Below, one piece after another: positions 9,816 to 18,023 of a stretch of 64,000 bases of DNA. Position 1 is the first letter of the stretch, and the number at the start of each line of letters is the position of its first letter. Source of the DNA: Clostridium folliculivorans (GTDB lineage Bacteria; Bacillota; Clostridia; Clostridiales; Clostridiaceae); contig NZ_BQXY01000003.1 of NCBI RefSeq assembly GCF_024341905.1, positions 513,477 to 577,476 on the forward strand. The letters are read 5' to 3'. The notes under the pieces are model-generated. The model worked only from the letters and a program-made list of their open reading frames with translations, was not told the DNA's origin and did not search any database. The translations under genes and the position numbers were made by a program.

Positions 9816-9834
9816 TTTGAAAATCATTTTCAAA
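9816..9834. promoter_or_regulatory. Perfect 19-bp palindrome resembling a Fur box
   Basis: TTTGAAAATCATTTTCAAA is a perfect inverted repeat with a single central base. Its 7-1-7 core differs from the Bacillus Fur consensus TGATAATNATTATCA only at one symmetric position. It lies about 150 nt upstream of the GH13 start and 200 nt past the permease stop. The target gene is unclear. Confidence 0.45.
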
Positions 9835-9942
9835 ATTCTTCCATATTATGTGAGGAGAATTTTAAGATATAAATTTAAAAATTAAGTGGTACATCTATAG
9901 TATCTTCATTTTAAAATCAATAATAAATCTTGCTATATAATT

Positions 9943-9992
9943 AAAATTTTCAAAACCTTATGGATTGTACCGATAAAGTTTTGAAAATTTTT
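9943..9992 (-). terminator. Stem-loop downstream of the maltodextrin permease genes
   Basis: Arms AAAATTTTCAAAAC (9943-9956) and GTTTTGAAAATTTTT (9978-9992) with a 21-nt loop. It follows the last permease gene by about 45 nt and is probably its terminator; the T-run is short and the stem is AT-rich. Confidence 0.5.
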
Positions 9993-10034
9993 AATCAAAT
10001 ATTATATTATCTAATGATTTGAAGTCTTTATTTA

Positions 10035-10928
10035 TTAACCCTTTACTGATCCAGCTACAAGACCTTGAGCAATAAATTTCTGGAATGCAGTAAACACTAT
10101 AGAAATAGGAAGTGATGCCATTACTGCAGCTGCTGAGAATTGAGTCCAGTTTGCTGAAAATTGATTTTTTATAAAACTTTGTAACCCTGTTGCTATAGTC
10201 TGATTTGCTGCATCTTTCATTAATGCAGAAGTGAATATAAATTCTGAATATGTTCCTATGAAGGAGAATAAGAACATAACTACAAGCATTGATCTAGTCA
10301 ATGGCAATATTATTTTAATAAACATCTGCCAAGTAGTAGCACCATCAACATAGGCAGCTTCATCTAAATCTTTCGGAATACCATCAATAAATCCTTTAAG
10401 GAGCCATATGCTATACGCTGACCCACCTGCAAGTAATATTATAAGAGTCCAGAACCTATCCATAAATTCGAACTTATAAGCAATACCTAATATTGCTGGT
10501 AAAGCCATTGTTGCTGGGAAATATTGAAGAACAAGTAGTGTCATAAGACCATTTTTTCTTCCTCTAAATCTAACTCTAGCAAATGCAAATGCTGCTGGAA
10601 GAGTCATAGCTAACTGAATAAATGCTACTGAAAAACATAAAATCATAGAGTTCTTCATCCAAATTAGAAAATCTGTTTCATTAATTACTTTTGCATAGTT
10701 CTTTAGAGTCCATTCTTTAGGGAAAAATGATGTCTGTACAAAAGCATCTCCAGAAGCCATTGATGAAGTTACTACTGCAATTATAGGAATCATTGTTATA
10801 ATCACAACAATCCAGATAAATATTCTTCCAAGCCAAAGGCTTCTTACTTCAGAAGGTCTAAGTTTTTTCTTATATTTCAAATTAGTTCTAATATTGCTTG
10901 ATTCTTTAACAGATAGCATACTAATCAA
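10035..10928 (-). CDS. MalG-type sugar ABC transporter permease
   Basis: 297 residues with six predicted membrane helices; a short cytoplasmic N-terminus precedes helix 1 (IFIWIVVIITMIPIIAVVTS). The EAA loop that contacts the ATPase is clear: EAAYVDGATTWQMFIKIILPL (about 190-210). It is the second permease of a carbohydrate uptake 1 (CUT1) importer and overlaps the MalF-type gene by 8 bases. No ATPase gene is present in the operon; in Firmicutes such importers commonly share an MsmK/MsmX-type ATPase encoded elsewhere. The binding-protein and GH13 genes beside it point to maltodextrins as substrate. Confidence 0.93.
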   Translation of the reverse strand: MISMLSVKESSNIRTNLKYKKKLRPSEVRSLWLGRIFIWIVVIITMIPIIAVVTSSMASGDAFVQTSFFPKEWTLKNYAKVINETDFLIWMKNSMILCFSVAFIQLAMTLPAAFAFARVRFRGRKNGLMTLLVLQYFPATMALPAILGIAYKFEFMDRFWTLIILLAGGSAYSIWLLKGFIDGIPKDLDEAAYVDGATTWQMFIKIILPLTRSMLVVMFLFSFIGTYSEFIFTSALMKDAANQTIATGLQSFIKNQFSANWTQFSAAAVMASLPISIVFTAFQKFIAQGLVAGSVKG

Positions 10929-11850
10929 CCTCCTTAAATTGTCCTGATGCTTTCATTTGTGCAACTGAAATTGTAGCTATTATTAAGAATATTATTATTG
11001 AAAGTGCTGATCCTATGTCATATCTTCCAAATTGTGTTGCTAACTTATATGTTGTTGATGAAAGTATGTCTGTATAACCTGCGAATTGTGTATCAAGTCT
11101 TGCTGGTCCACCTGTAGTAAGAAGGAATGCAGAACTAAAGTTATTAAAGTTAAATGCAAAGGATGATATTAATAGTGGATATGCTGTTCTTGTTAACTCT
11201 GGTAAAGTTATTTTTCTAAATTGAACAAATTTGCTAGCTCCATCTACTTCTGCTGCTTCATATTGATCTTCTGATATTGCTGATATAGCTCCTATACATA
11301 TATTCATCATATATGGGAATCCTAACCAAATATTTACTATTATAATTGCTATTCTTGCCCACAATGGATTAGTCAACCATTGTAACGGCTCTTTTATAAA
11401 GTGAAAGTTTATTAAAAGTGTATTAATCGCACCGTAATCTGTATTTAATAATCCTTGCCAAGATAATATAGCTACAGCTACAGGCAATGTCCATGGAATA
11501 ACTAAGAAAGCTTTATATACGAACGCCTCTTTCATATTTTTATTTGAAAGAACAAGCGCTATTATCAATCCTACAAAGAAACAAGTTGCTGTTGATATTA
11601 ATGCAAAGGATATTGTCCATCCAAAAACTGGTAAAAAAACCTGTTTAAAAGGTCCAGTTAATACGTCTACAAAATTGCTCAATCCTACAAAATGATAATT
11701 ATCTCTGTTATACATGGTGAAATCAGTCAAAGAGACATATATTGTATATATAATTGGTAATACTGTAAAGATAAATATTGAAATAAGTGCTGGTAATAAA
11801 TATGGAATTGCTTTTAATCCATTTCTTCTATTGCTTGTAACTCTTTCCAC
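10921..11850 (-). CDS. MalF-type sugar ABC transporter permease
   Basis: 309 residues, six predicted membrane helices, first at about 14-36 (IPYLLPALISIFIFTVLPII). The EAA motif is YEAAEVDGASKFVQFRKITLP (shortened: EVDGASKFVQFRKI, about 200). Proteobacterial MalF is much longer because of an extra periplasmic loop; this compact form is the usual Firmicutes CUT1 type. Start ATG 11850 lies downstream of a GGGGG site. It is the second gene of the operon, 64 nt after the binding-protein gene with a stem-loop between, and overlaps the next permease by 8 bases. Confidence 0.93.
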   Translation of the reverse strand: MERVTSNRRNGLKAIPYLLPALISIFIFTVLPIIYTIYVSLTDFTMYNRDNYHFVGLSNFVDVLTGPFKQVFLPVFGWTISFALISTATCFFVGLIIALVLSNKNMKEAFVYKAFLVIPWTLPVAVAILSWQGLLNTDYGAINTLLINFHFIKEPLQWLTNPLWARIAIIIVNIWLGFPYMMNICIGAISAISEDQYEAAEVDGASKFVQFRKITLPELTRTAYPLLISSFAFNFNNFSSAFLLTTGGPARLDTQFAGYTDILSSTTYKLATQFGRYDIGSALSIIIFLIIATISVAQMKASGQFKEVD

Positions 11851-11871
11851 AACTAACCCCCCTAATTATTT

Positions 11872-11896
11872 TTTAAAAAAGGGGGATTTATCCCCC
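11872..11896 (-). terminator. Intercistronic stem-loop after the binding-protein gene
   Basis: GGGGGATTTATCCCCC (11881-11896 region) is a GC-rich hairpin in AT-rich surroundings, followed on the minus strand by TTTTTTAAAAAA. It can act as a leaky terminator or as a 3' stabiliser, letting the binding protein be made in excess over the permeases. Confidence 0.7.
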
Positions 11897-11914
11897 TATA
11901 TAGTTTAACCTAAA

Positions 11915-13141
11915 TTATTTTTGTTGTGCAATACCTTGTTTGATTTGTTCTACTGTAGTATCTGCAGCTTTTTTAGCATCTACTTTTCCAGCAGTTAAAA
12001 GTTGTAAATTATTTGCACCTGGTGTCCACATAGCTTGGATTTCAGGTATATTTGGCATTGGTTGTGCAACTTTAGCTTGTTCAGCAAATTGAACAGCTGT
12101 TTCACTAGCCTTGAACTTATCACTATTTAAAGCATCATTTAATACTGGTATTCTGTTTCCAGTTTCAAATAGTACTAGTGGAGTCTTGTCGTTTAAGTAT
12201 TTCATTAATTCCCAAGCTGTATCTTGGTTCTTAGATTTTGAACTTACGAATGCTGTTTGAACTCCCATGAATGATGGAGTAGCTTTTCCGTTAGTTTGTG
12301 GTAGTGGAACTACTTTAAATGGAACTTTAGCATCTTGGAAACCCTTAACATCCCAAGGACCTGAAATATAGAAACCTATCTTACCAGCTTGGAAGTCACC
12401 CTTTGCTCCATCGCCCTTTATATCAGCGCTCATAAACTTATTTTTAACAACTAGATCTTGGATGAATTGATATCCTTTTACTGCACCATCGTTGTTTAAT
12501 CCGATATCTTTTGCATCTAATGAACCGTTATTATTCTTAAATACGTATCCACCGTTTGCAGCAAGGAAAGCATATGAATAATAGAAGTTATTTACATCAT
12601 ATTTAAATCCAACTTCTTTAGCTTTAGTAACTAACTCGTCCATTGATTTAGGAACTTCTTTTACTTTATCAGTATTATAGAATAATGCATATGTTTCCAT
12701 AGCTATTGGAACTGCATATTGCTTACCTTGTAAAGTAACAGCATCAATTACTGATTGAGATGCGAATTTGCTCTTATCAATAACTCCTGAAGGAACTTCT
12801 GCTAATACTCCAGCTTTTTGGAATGTTCCAAGGTTATCATTTGCTAAACCATACATTATGTCTGGACCTTTAGAACTTTGTGATGCTTGAATATAAGCTT
12901 GGAAATCACCCTTGTCCTCTACAACCTTAACCTTGTTACCAGTTTCCTTAGCCCATTGTTGAGCAATCTTGTCTAATTCTTTTACTTCATTAGTCATTAA
13001 ATGTGACCAAACAACTAATTCTTTTCCACCCTTAGAATCCTTTGCAGCTGTGGAATCATCTTTCTTTCCACATCCTATAAATGCACTTGAAATTACTAGA
13101 GCTGACATTACTGTTGCTAAAACCTTTACACGTTTACTCAT
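11915..13141 (-). CDS. Maltodextrin-type ABC transporter substrate-binding lipoprotein
   Basis: 408 residues, family 1 solute-binding protein (MalE-like). The N-terminus is a lipoprotein signal: basic MSKRVK, a hydrophobic stretch VLATVMSALVISSA and a lipobox FIGC with Cys near 24, so it is anchored outside the membrane. Family features include GKELVVWSHLMTNEVKELD at the start, GPDIMYGLANDNLGTFQKAG, and FYISGPWDVKGFQDA. ATG 13141 is chosen because GGGGGG lies directly upstream; the longer in-frame start at 13180 would add 13 residues and bury the signal. First gene of the operon, with promoter and operator upstream. Confidence 0.93.
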   Translation of the reverse strand: MSKRVKVLATVMSALVISSAFIGCGKKDDSTAAKDSKGGKELVVWSHLMTNEVKELDKIAQQWAKETGNKVKVVEDKGDFQAYIQASQSSKGPDIMYGLANDNLGTFQKAGVLAEVPSGVIDKSKFASQSVIDAVTLQGKQYAVPIAMETYALFYNTDKVKEVPKSMDELVTKAKEVGFKYDVNNFYYSYAFLAANGGYVFKNNNGSLDAKDIGLNNDGAVKGYQFIQDLVVKNKFMSADIKGDGAKGDFQAGKIGFYISGPWDVKGFQDAKVPFKVVPLPQTNGKATPSFMGVQTAFVSSKSKNQDTAWELMKYLNDKTPLVLFETGNRIPVLNDALNSDKFKASETAVQFAEQAKVAQPMPNIPEIQAMWTPGANNLQLLTAGKVDAKKAADTTVEQIKQGIAQQK

Positions 13142-13188
13142 ATTGTACCCCCCATAATTAATTAATTTATAATATTTCAAACATTAGC

Positions 13189-13213
13189 GCAATCGGTTGC
13201 ATTAACGTTTGTG
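13189..13213. promoter_or_regulatory. LacI/MalR-type operator
   Basis: GCAATCGGTTGC (13189-13200) is a CG-centred palindrome of the LacI-family type, close to the MalR site GCAAACGTTTGC. A second partial site, TTAACGTTTG (about 13203-13212), follows. Both lie just downstream of the predicted transcription start, where a bound repressor would block transcription. No LacI-type repressor gene lies in the window. Confidence 0.6.
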
Positions 13214-13228
13214 ATCTACTGTAATTTC

Positions 13229-13257
13229 ATTATAAATTCTAATGAATACGTTGTCAA
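13229..13257 (-). promoter_or_regulatory. Consensus sigma-A promoter of the maltodextrin operon
   Basis: On the minus strand TTGACA (13257-13252), a 17-nt spacer and TATAAT (13234-13229), all perfect. The predicted start is near 13222, about 80 nt before the ATG. Confidence 0.88.
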
Positions 13258-13260
13258 CAT

Positions 13261-13558
13261 GTTTTCAACTTATTTTTCACTGTTTTTTATCCTATTTACC
13301 GATTATTAGTATTTATCTTTGTTATTTTAACTATTTCTTTATAATGCTACATATTATATCTTTATTGTAATTTCTAAGTATACTTTTAACCTATTAAAGA
13401 AAAAATGAATTTATACCTTTGAGCACTAAAAAATTGGCGTTTATGAAACAAAACTAACAGAGAGATCAGGTTGGTTTTTGCTGTATAACCTAAAAAGCTA
13501 TGTTAAACATTTATAATTACTTGTTTTAGCTATTTTGAAGTGTCTATATTTTTATTCA
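13261..13558. other. Non-coding region without assigned function
   Basis: AT-rich DNA between the maltodextrin promoter and the small membrane protein gene. A stretch around 13425-13500 (with AAAAAATTGGC and GCTGTAT) weakly resembles the repeat at 22360-22520. No ORF with a ribosome-binding site was found. Confidence 0.4.
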
Positions 13559-13592
13559 GTAAAAAAGCACCCTGTTGTTCAAGATGCTTTTA
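13559..13592 (-). terminator. Terminator of the small membrane protein gene
   Basis: AAAAGCA and TGCTTTT arms extended by G-U and G-C pairs; on the minus strand a T-run (GCTTTTTTAC) follows. Confidence 0.6.
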
Positions 13593-13632
13593 AAATTCAT
13601 ATTCAATATCAGAGTATATTACATTAACACAA

Positions 13633-13887
13633 TTATAATTCTTCATAATCCACATCTACAACTTTGCCACCTGTAGAATTAGTTTTGACATGATCGTTTA
13701 AGTTTTGCTTTATTGGATTATCTTTTTTATGTTTATTTCTTGAAGAAAACATACTGCTATTTTTTATAGTTTTATATAACCATACTGCAAATACTACAAG
13801 CAATATTACAGGCAATAGGAGTTTAAATAGCATCACTGCTCCTATTATTATTGCAATGACAACCAAAATCTTCACTATACTTTCCAT
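13633..13887 (-). CDS. Small membrane protein of unknown function
   Basis: 84 residues. Two closely spaced hydrophobic stretches fill residues 5-41 (VKILVVIAIIIGAVMLFKLL and PVILLVVFAVWLY), then a basic, polar tail ending in DVDYEEL. The tail probably faces the cytoplasm. No family recognised. The ribosome site (AGAAGAGG) is unusually far, about 16 nt, from the ATG. It stands alone, with its own terminator and a long upstream gap. Confidence 0.65.
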   Translation of the reverse strand: MESIVKILVVIAIIIGAVMLFKLLLPVILLVVFAVWLYKTIKNSSMFSSRNKHKKDNPIKQNLNDHVKTNSTGGKVVDVDYEEL

Positions 13888-14265
13888 TATTAAAACTTGA
13901 TACCTCTTCTCCTAATATACATATGCACATATAAATTAAACACTTAATATTTAAAATATAAAATACCCATTTAAAAATATTAATTTCGGCATCATGTATT
14001 TATTTTTATTCCTATTTAAATGATTTACAAAATTCACTGAATCCTTGTATTGATTTTATTATATCATTTATTAATCAAAAATCCATGAACAAATTGTAAA
14101 TTATAATTATAGTTACTGTATAACACAGTACTCAATACCGTTTTATGCAAACTCTTCCAAACTGGATTGTATTTCCTAATAAAAAAGACAATATTTTTTC
14201 CCGTATTTGAAATAATAAAAAAGATGAAAATAAATAATTAGTAAAAATCTCTAGGAGGCGATTAT
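13888..14265. other. Divergent promoter region
   Basis: 378 nt of AT-rich DNA between divergent genes. It must hold the promoters of the small membrane protein and the deacetylase, but I see no convincing -35/-10 pair, palindrome or RNA element. Confidence 0.4.
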
Positions 14266-14985
14266 ATGAGGCATACTACTCGAATTGCATTTTGTATCCT
14301 CTTATCATTAATTTTATTTAATTTAAGTTTTGTTAATGTCTTTGCATACGAAGAAACTTCGAATGATCAAAAAGTGGTTTATTTAACATTTGATGATGGA
14401 CCTAGTGGAAAATTAAATAATAAAGTTTTAGATATTTTAAAAGAAAAAAATGTTCACGCTACATTCTTTCTTATCGGCAATATGATTAAAGGTCAAGAAC
14501 CACTAGTAAAAAGAATGGTTGATGAAGGAAATGCAGTAGGTCTTCATACTTATAGTCATGAAAAAGATAAGATTTATAGAAGCAATCAAAGCTTCGTGGA
14601 TGAAATGTTGTTAACTCAACAAATAATTTATGACGTTACAGGAGTAAAAACAACTATAATACGATTTCCATTTGGCTGTAACAACAATTCTTATAAATTA
14701 ACTACGGCAATGGTAGATACCCTTCACAGTAGCAATTTTAAAATCTATGATTGGAATGTAGATTCAACTGACGGAATGAATCCTAGCTTAGCACCATATA
14801 AGATTTTTTCTAGAGCAAAAAGTGATAAAAATCCAGCTGTAGTACTTATGCATTGTGGTTATCTAAATAAAAACACTGCTGCTGCTCTGCCAGAAATAAT
14901 AGATTATTATAAAAGCAATGGATATGAATTTAAGGTAATAACTGAAGATACCCCTGAGGTATATAGATTAAGTAAACATAGATAA
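14266..14985 (+). CDS. Polysaccharide deacetylase (NodB domain), exported
   Basis: 239 residues. Signal peptide at 1-28 (IAFCILLSLILFNLSFVNVFA). The NodB/CE4 motifs are in order: TFDDGPS (motif 1, catalytic and metal Asp pair), HTYSHEKD (motif 2, two metal-binding His), RFPFG (motif 3), DWNVDSTDG (motif 4) and VVLMHCG (motif 5). Such enzymes remove N-acetyl groups from peptidoglycan GlcNAc (PgdA type), from MurNAc (PdaA type) or from other polysaccharides. The motif-3 Arg and the His in motif 5 are present, so it should be active. AGGAGGCG lies 7 nt before the ATG. It is paralogous to the gene at 18217-19149. Confidence 0.92.
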   Translation: MRHTTRIAFCILLSLILFNLSFVNVFAYEETSNDQKVVYLTFDDGPSGKLNNKVLDILKEKNVHATFFLIGNMIKGQEPLVKRMVDEGNAVGLHTYSHEKDKIYRSNQSFVDEMLLTQQIIYDVTGVKTTIIRFPFGCNNNSYKLTTAMVDTLHSSNFKIYDWNVDSTDGMNPSLAPYKIFSRAKSDKNPAVVLMHCGYLNKNTAAALPEIIDYYKSNGYEFKVITEDTPEVYRLSKHR

Positions 14986-15033
14986 TTATTACTTGTATAT
15001 AGAAATTATATAGATATTTATGTATACATATCA

Positions 15034-15077
15034 TTTTATGGCCTTCTCAATAATTATATTGAAAAGGCCGTAAAATA
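15034..15077 (+). terminator. Stem-loop after the deacetylase gene
   Basis: TTTTATGGCCTT pairs with AAGGCCGTAAAA (one G-U pair), with a further TCAAT/ATTGA helix above. The T-run is lacking, so termination may be inefficient. Confidence 0.5.
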
Positions 15078-15165
15078 TAAATTGTAAATAAATTAGATAT
15101 TTAGTATAGTACATTTTATTTAGATTTGAATATTATGATCATATAACAATTTTTATGGATGAATT

Positions 15166-15669
15166 ATGTATTATAATAATATAGCTGCCGTATCCTACGC
15201 TACTCAATATGCTTTATCCCCCAATAGCAAGTTTGTATACATGAAACCATCTGGTAAGATAGGTGGTGATTGTGCAAGCTTCTTATCACAATGTTTATTA
15301 GCTGGTGGTTCAAGAATGCAGTACAGTAATTTACCATGGTTTTATCAATCTATATCTTCATCACCTTACTATAAGTGCTCTATAAACTGGTCTGTAGCAA
15401 GTTCTCTCTATTGGTTTTTAATGAATAATTCTACAAAAAGCAATTACGGACCAAAAGGAAGATTATTAAAAGATATTTCAGAATTAACATTGGGTGATTT
15501 AATTTTCTTTCAAAACTCAAGCAAGAAGATATTTCACGGGTCCCTAGTAACCTCATTTGATGGTGAAGGCATACCTTTAATATCACAACATACCTATAAT
15601 GGTTTAAACGTCCATATCAGAAGCGAGTATTTTAAAGATACAATCTACTATGTTAGAATATTTATATAA
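15166..15669 (+). CDS. Amidase_6 domain protein (putative Cys-His cell-wall amidase)
   Basis: 167 residues matching the Amidase_6 fold, a papain/NlpC-like family seen mainly in Firmicutes. The catalytic Cys lies in GGDCASFLSQCLLAGG (about residue 36) and the His in FHGSLVTSF (about 128), followed by a second His in SQHTYNG. An early AAVSYATQYAL segment and the W-rich middle (INWSVASSLYWF) also fit the family. No signal peptide is seen; related proteins often have one, so the product is cytoplasmic or leaves another way, for example on sporulation. The ribosome site (GGATGA) is weak. Confidence 0.8.
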   Translation: MYYNNIAAVSYATQYALSPNSKFVYMKPSGKIGGDCASFLSQCLLAGGSRMQYSNLPWFYQSISSSPYYKCSINWSVASSLYWFLMNNSTKSNYGPKGRLLKDISELTLGDLIFFQNSSKKIFHGSLVTSFDGEGIPLISQHTYNGLNVHIRSEYFKDTIYYVRIFI

Positions 15670-15700
15670 ACCTTAAAGATTAGAACTCTTAGATATAGTA

Positions 15701-15797
15701 AAAAAGTTACTGAAACGAACTTCTTCAGTAAGTTTTTTTTGCGCATCTGCTTTTCCAGATGTATTATGTAGAAATATACAGACGACGTATTCTTCCT
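15701..15797 (+). repeat. Dispersed intergenic repeat, family B, copy 1
   Basis: Aligns with 22360-22447 over about 90 nt at roughly 70% identity by eye. Shared blocks are AAAAAGT, TGAAACGA, a terminator-like hairpin, GCGCATCTGCTTTTCCA versus ACGCACCTGCCTTTCCA, and CAGACGA. The hairpin ACTGAA/TTCAGT followed by TTTTTTTT serves as terminator of the Amidase_6 gene. A second hairpin is CATCTG/CAGATG. Confidence 0.6.
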
Positions 15798-15885
15798 TTT
15801 TTTAAACTCGTATTATGTTTTAAGTCTGTTACTCATAATTATCCGCAGATCTAACTTAATTATGACTGGTCTAAAGGACAAAAAA

Positions 15886-15910
15886 GAAAGCTATGGTTAC
15901 CATAGCTTCA
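15886..15910 (-). terminator. Terminator of the Amidase_3 gene
   Basis: AAGCTATGGTTACCATAGCTT is a near-perfect palindrome (15888-15908); on the minus strand CTTTTTTG follows shortly after. Confidence 0.8.
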
Positions 15911-15926
15911 TTTTTATACCCATAGC

Positions 15927-16490
15927 TTATCCACTTTCCGATGGTTCTTTACTTGATTCTGCTTCTCCAGCTATCGCTTTTACTATAGCTTTTGCAATTG
16001 TGTACGGATCATATCTTTCCATATCTTCCTCTGAATCAATATAACAACATTCTATTAACACACACGGCATATTTGTGTATTTTGTTACGTATAGGTTACT
16101 GTTTTTCACTCCTCTATTTACATATCCAAGCTTAGAAATTTCCTCACAGATTTTATAAGCAAACTTTTCCGATCTCCCTCCAAGTTCACTCACCCAGCAT
16201 TCTACTCCTCTTCCACCTCCCTCATTAAAATGAATAGAAAGATGCAGTGATGAATTACTTTCGTTTGCAAGTCTAACTCTATATCCTTTAGAAGCACCAG
16301 CAGAATTAAAACTTTTCTGCCAAGGTGTACAATCCTTAGTCCTATACCCTAATTCTTGAAGGTTTTTCATTATAAGATTCCACACAGCCTTTGTGCAGCT
16401 ATCTTCAAGTCTTATTCCCTTAGCACCAACATCTGGATAACAGTTATGCCCAGCATCTCCACTAATAGTAGAACCTTTTGCAATTCGCAT
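15927..16490 (-). CDS. N-acetylmuramoyl-L-alanine amidase (Amidase_3)
   Basis: 187 residues. Zinc-amidase features: SGDAGHNCYPDVGAKG (first zinc His and the GA motif), the EDSCTKAVWNLIMKNLQELGY helix (first Glu ligand), SLHLSIHFNEG (second zinc His) and PCVLIECCYIDSEEDM (catalytic Glu). It cleaves the bond between MurNAc and L-Ala in peptidoglycan. No signal peptide or binding repeats are present, as in sporulation mother-cell amidases of the CwlC type, or a holin-released enzyme; the choice is open. The ATG is preceded by AGGTGGTG. Single gene. Confidence 0.9.
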   Translation of the reverse strand: MRIAKGSTISGDAGHNCYPDVGAKGIRLEDSCTKAVWNLIMKNLQELGYRTKDCTPWQKSFNSAGASKGYRVRLANESNSSLHLSIHFNEGGGRGVECWVSELGGRSEKFAYKICEEISKLGYVNRGVKNSNLYVTKYTNMPCVLIECCYIDSEEDMERYDPYTIAKAIVKAIAGEAESSKEPSESG

Positions 16491-16596
16491 TCTATCACCA
16501 CCTAAAATTTTATTCTATATATATCCATACTATGCTTAATTTTTATAAAGGTAACTATTATTGTTTAAAAACCATTGACACTCATTTACAGAAAGA

Positions 16597-16640
16597 AAAG
16601 AACTACCAGATAACTTTAAGTCATTCTGGTAGCTCTTTTT
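16597..16640 (-). terminator. Terminator of the hemerythrin operon
   Basis: AAAGA-CTACCAGA pairs with TCTGGTAG-TCTTT; on the minus strand TTCTTTTC follows. The hairpin begins right at the stop codon. Confidence 0.8.
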
Positions 16641-17197
16641 TATGCCAAGTATTTTTTTTCTAGATTATTTAATGAATCTAAGTACTTATCTTGTATCCCA
16701 CTATTATTTGCATTTACTTCAAAATCTTCACAATTCTTATTTATTGAAGCAAGAGTTTCACCTGAAAGATTATTTTTCGCAAATTTATATACAATCTTAT
16801 CTTCTTTATCGATATGTCTATCTAATAAATTAGCATATGATATAGCATTTGCTATGACATCAAGTTTCGCTTCTTCTTCTCCACCTAAAACCTTTTTTAT
16901 AGCTTCATCCAGACTATTTATGAAGAACCTTCCTTGATCATGCTCAACCAACATTCCAAACTGGATTGTCTTCTTTATAGCTTCATTTAGCTCCTCTTGC
17001 ATCTTGTTGAATAAAAATTGTTCTTCTTTACCATGATGATGTTTATCAGCATAATTTCTTATAAAGTCTATCATTAAATATAAATCATCATAAGAAGCAT
17101 CTGTACCTTTAAGCACTTTAAAACAAAAACTTCTTACCACCTTTAGCATTCTTTTTATGTTCTTATGTTCTTCCATCATTAATTCGATTGAATCCAT
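16640..17197 (-). CDS. Hemerythrin-like domain protein
   Basis: 185 residues, four-helix hemerythrin fold with the expected metal ligands: MMEEHKNIKR (His near 10), ADKHHHGKEEQFLF (His, Glu near 55-60), MLVEHDQGR (His near 84) and LLDRHIDKEDKIVYKF (His, Asp near 127-131). A di-iron site can bind oxygen or nitric oxide, or serve in iron handling. The pattern is that of the bacterial HHE family, cytoplasmic. It is the second gene after 17209-17850, with 11 nt between them, so both are co-transcribed. An oxygen/NO sensing or scavenging role is likely for an anaerobe, but unproven here. Confidence 0.92.
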   Translation of the reverse strand: MDSIELMMEEHKNIKRMLKVVRSFCFKVLKGTDASYDDLYLMIDFIRNYADKHHHGKEEQFLFNKMQEELNEAIKKTIQFGMLVEHDQGRFFINSLDEAIKKVLGGEEEAKLDVIANAISYANLLDRHIDKEDKIVYKFAKNNLSGETLASINKNCEDFEVNANNSGIQDKYLDSLNNLEKKYLA

Positions 17198-17208
17198 TTG
17201 ATCACATC

Positions 17209-17850
17209 CTAGCCTACTAATTTTATAATTCTTGTTCCATTGTCAGTTATTCTATATTCAAAATTACTATTTAATTCTTTTACGAATTCTTTAATCCAAT
17301 TATCTCTTAATCTATAGAATAATCCTACATCTCCATTTTCTCTATCCCAATATTGATAATGAATGCATTGTGTGGCTATCCATTCAATTCTTTCTTCATT
17401 ATTAGTAACAACTTCATTTACCCTATCACAAGGCATTCCTTCTAATATATAGTCATTCATTGCAGTGTAAATTTCTGCAGGTGTTTGTGGCAAACCTTTT
17501 TCTGTCTTATACTCTCCAGCTGCAACCTTTCCTTGTTCAGAAAACACTTGAACCATATCATTTACTAATAAACTATCTTTTTCAAGAAGTTTAGTTACCC
17601 AAGCAGCCTGTCTTGATTCAGCAGCACTTATTTTACCTTGAAGCCATCCGTGAATATTGCTAGTATCAATTATATCTTCTAAAGGCCTATCTTCCACAGG
17701 AGCTCCGTACTTTGCATAAATTTCATTTCTTAAATCTTCTATATCTATCCCTTTTTGTTCAGCTAACTTAACTAAACTTTCTTCTAACCCCTCAAACCAT
17801 TCTATCTTATTAAATAACCAATAATGTATCTTTCCTAAAAATAAACTCAT
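17209..17850 (-). CDS. Conserved-looking protein of unknown function, partner of hemerythrin
   Basis: 213 residues, not recognised. It is soluble, acidic and Trp/Tyr-rich in the C-terminal half (TQCIHYQYWDRENGDVGLFYRLRDNWIKEF). Two Cys occur (MPCDRVN and TQCIHYQYW), and the end is FEYRITDNGTRIIKLVG. The N-terminus has the short amphipathic MSLFLGKIHYWLFNKIEWFEGLE. A His/Tyr/Trp-rich helix could support a cofactor, but no known motif is visible. AGGTGAT precedes the ATG. It lies 11 nt ahead of the hemerythrin gene and shares its terminator, so it probably works with it. Confidence 0.7.
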   Translation of the reverse strand: MSLFLGKIHYWLFNKIEWFEGLEESLVKLAEQKGIDIEDLRNEIYAKYGAPVEDRPLEDIIDTSNIHGWLQGKISAAESRQAAWVTKLLEKDSLLVNDMVQVFSEQGKVAAGEYKTEKGLPQTPAEIYTAMNDYILEGMPCDRVNEVVTNNEERIEWIATQCIHYQYWDRENGDVGLFYRLRDNWIKEFVKELNSNFEYRITDNGTRIIKLVG

Positions 17851-18009
17851 TTTAATATCACCTCGTATAAATTTGTATAATGTATATTTTTTAAGTTTGA
17901 ATAAGCTTTACTATTCTTCACACTTATTTAAAGTACAATAAGTATTTTTAACATCTTTTATATTATTTATTTAACAATTTCATTTTATAATAAAATCTAT
18001 AAAATAACG

Positions 18010-18023
18010 GTAACAAAAGTTAC
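18010..18023. promoter_or_regulatory. Dyad GTAACAAAAGTTAC
   Basis: Perfect 5-bp arms with a 4-nt spacer, of the size bound by Crp/Fnr-like or GntR regulators. It lies about 160 nt upstream of the hemerythrin operon and 190 nt upstream of the divergent deacetylase. Confidence 0.35.

Noticed and set aside
10035..13141. Incomplete maltodextrin importer because no ATPase gene is present
   Set aside because: Firmicutes CUT1 importers commonly share an ATPase encoded elsewhere, so absence here is normal.
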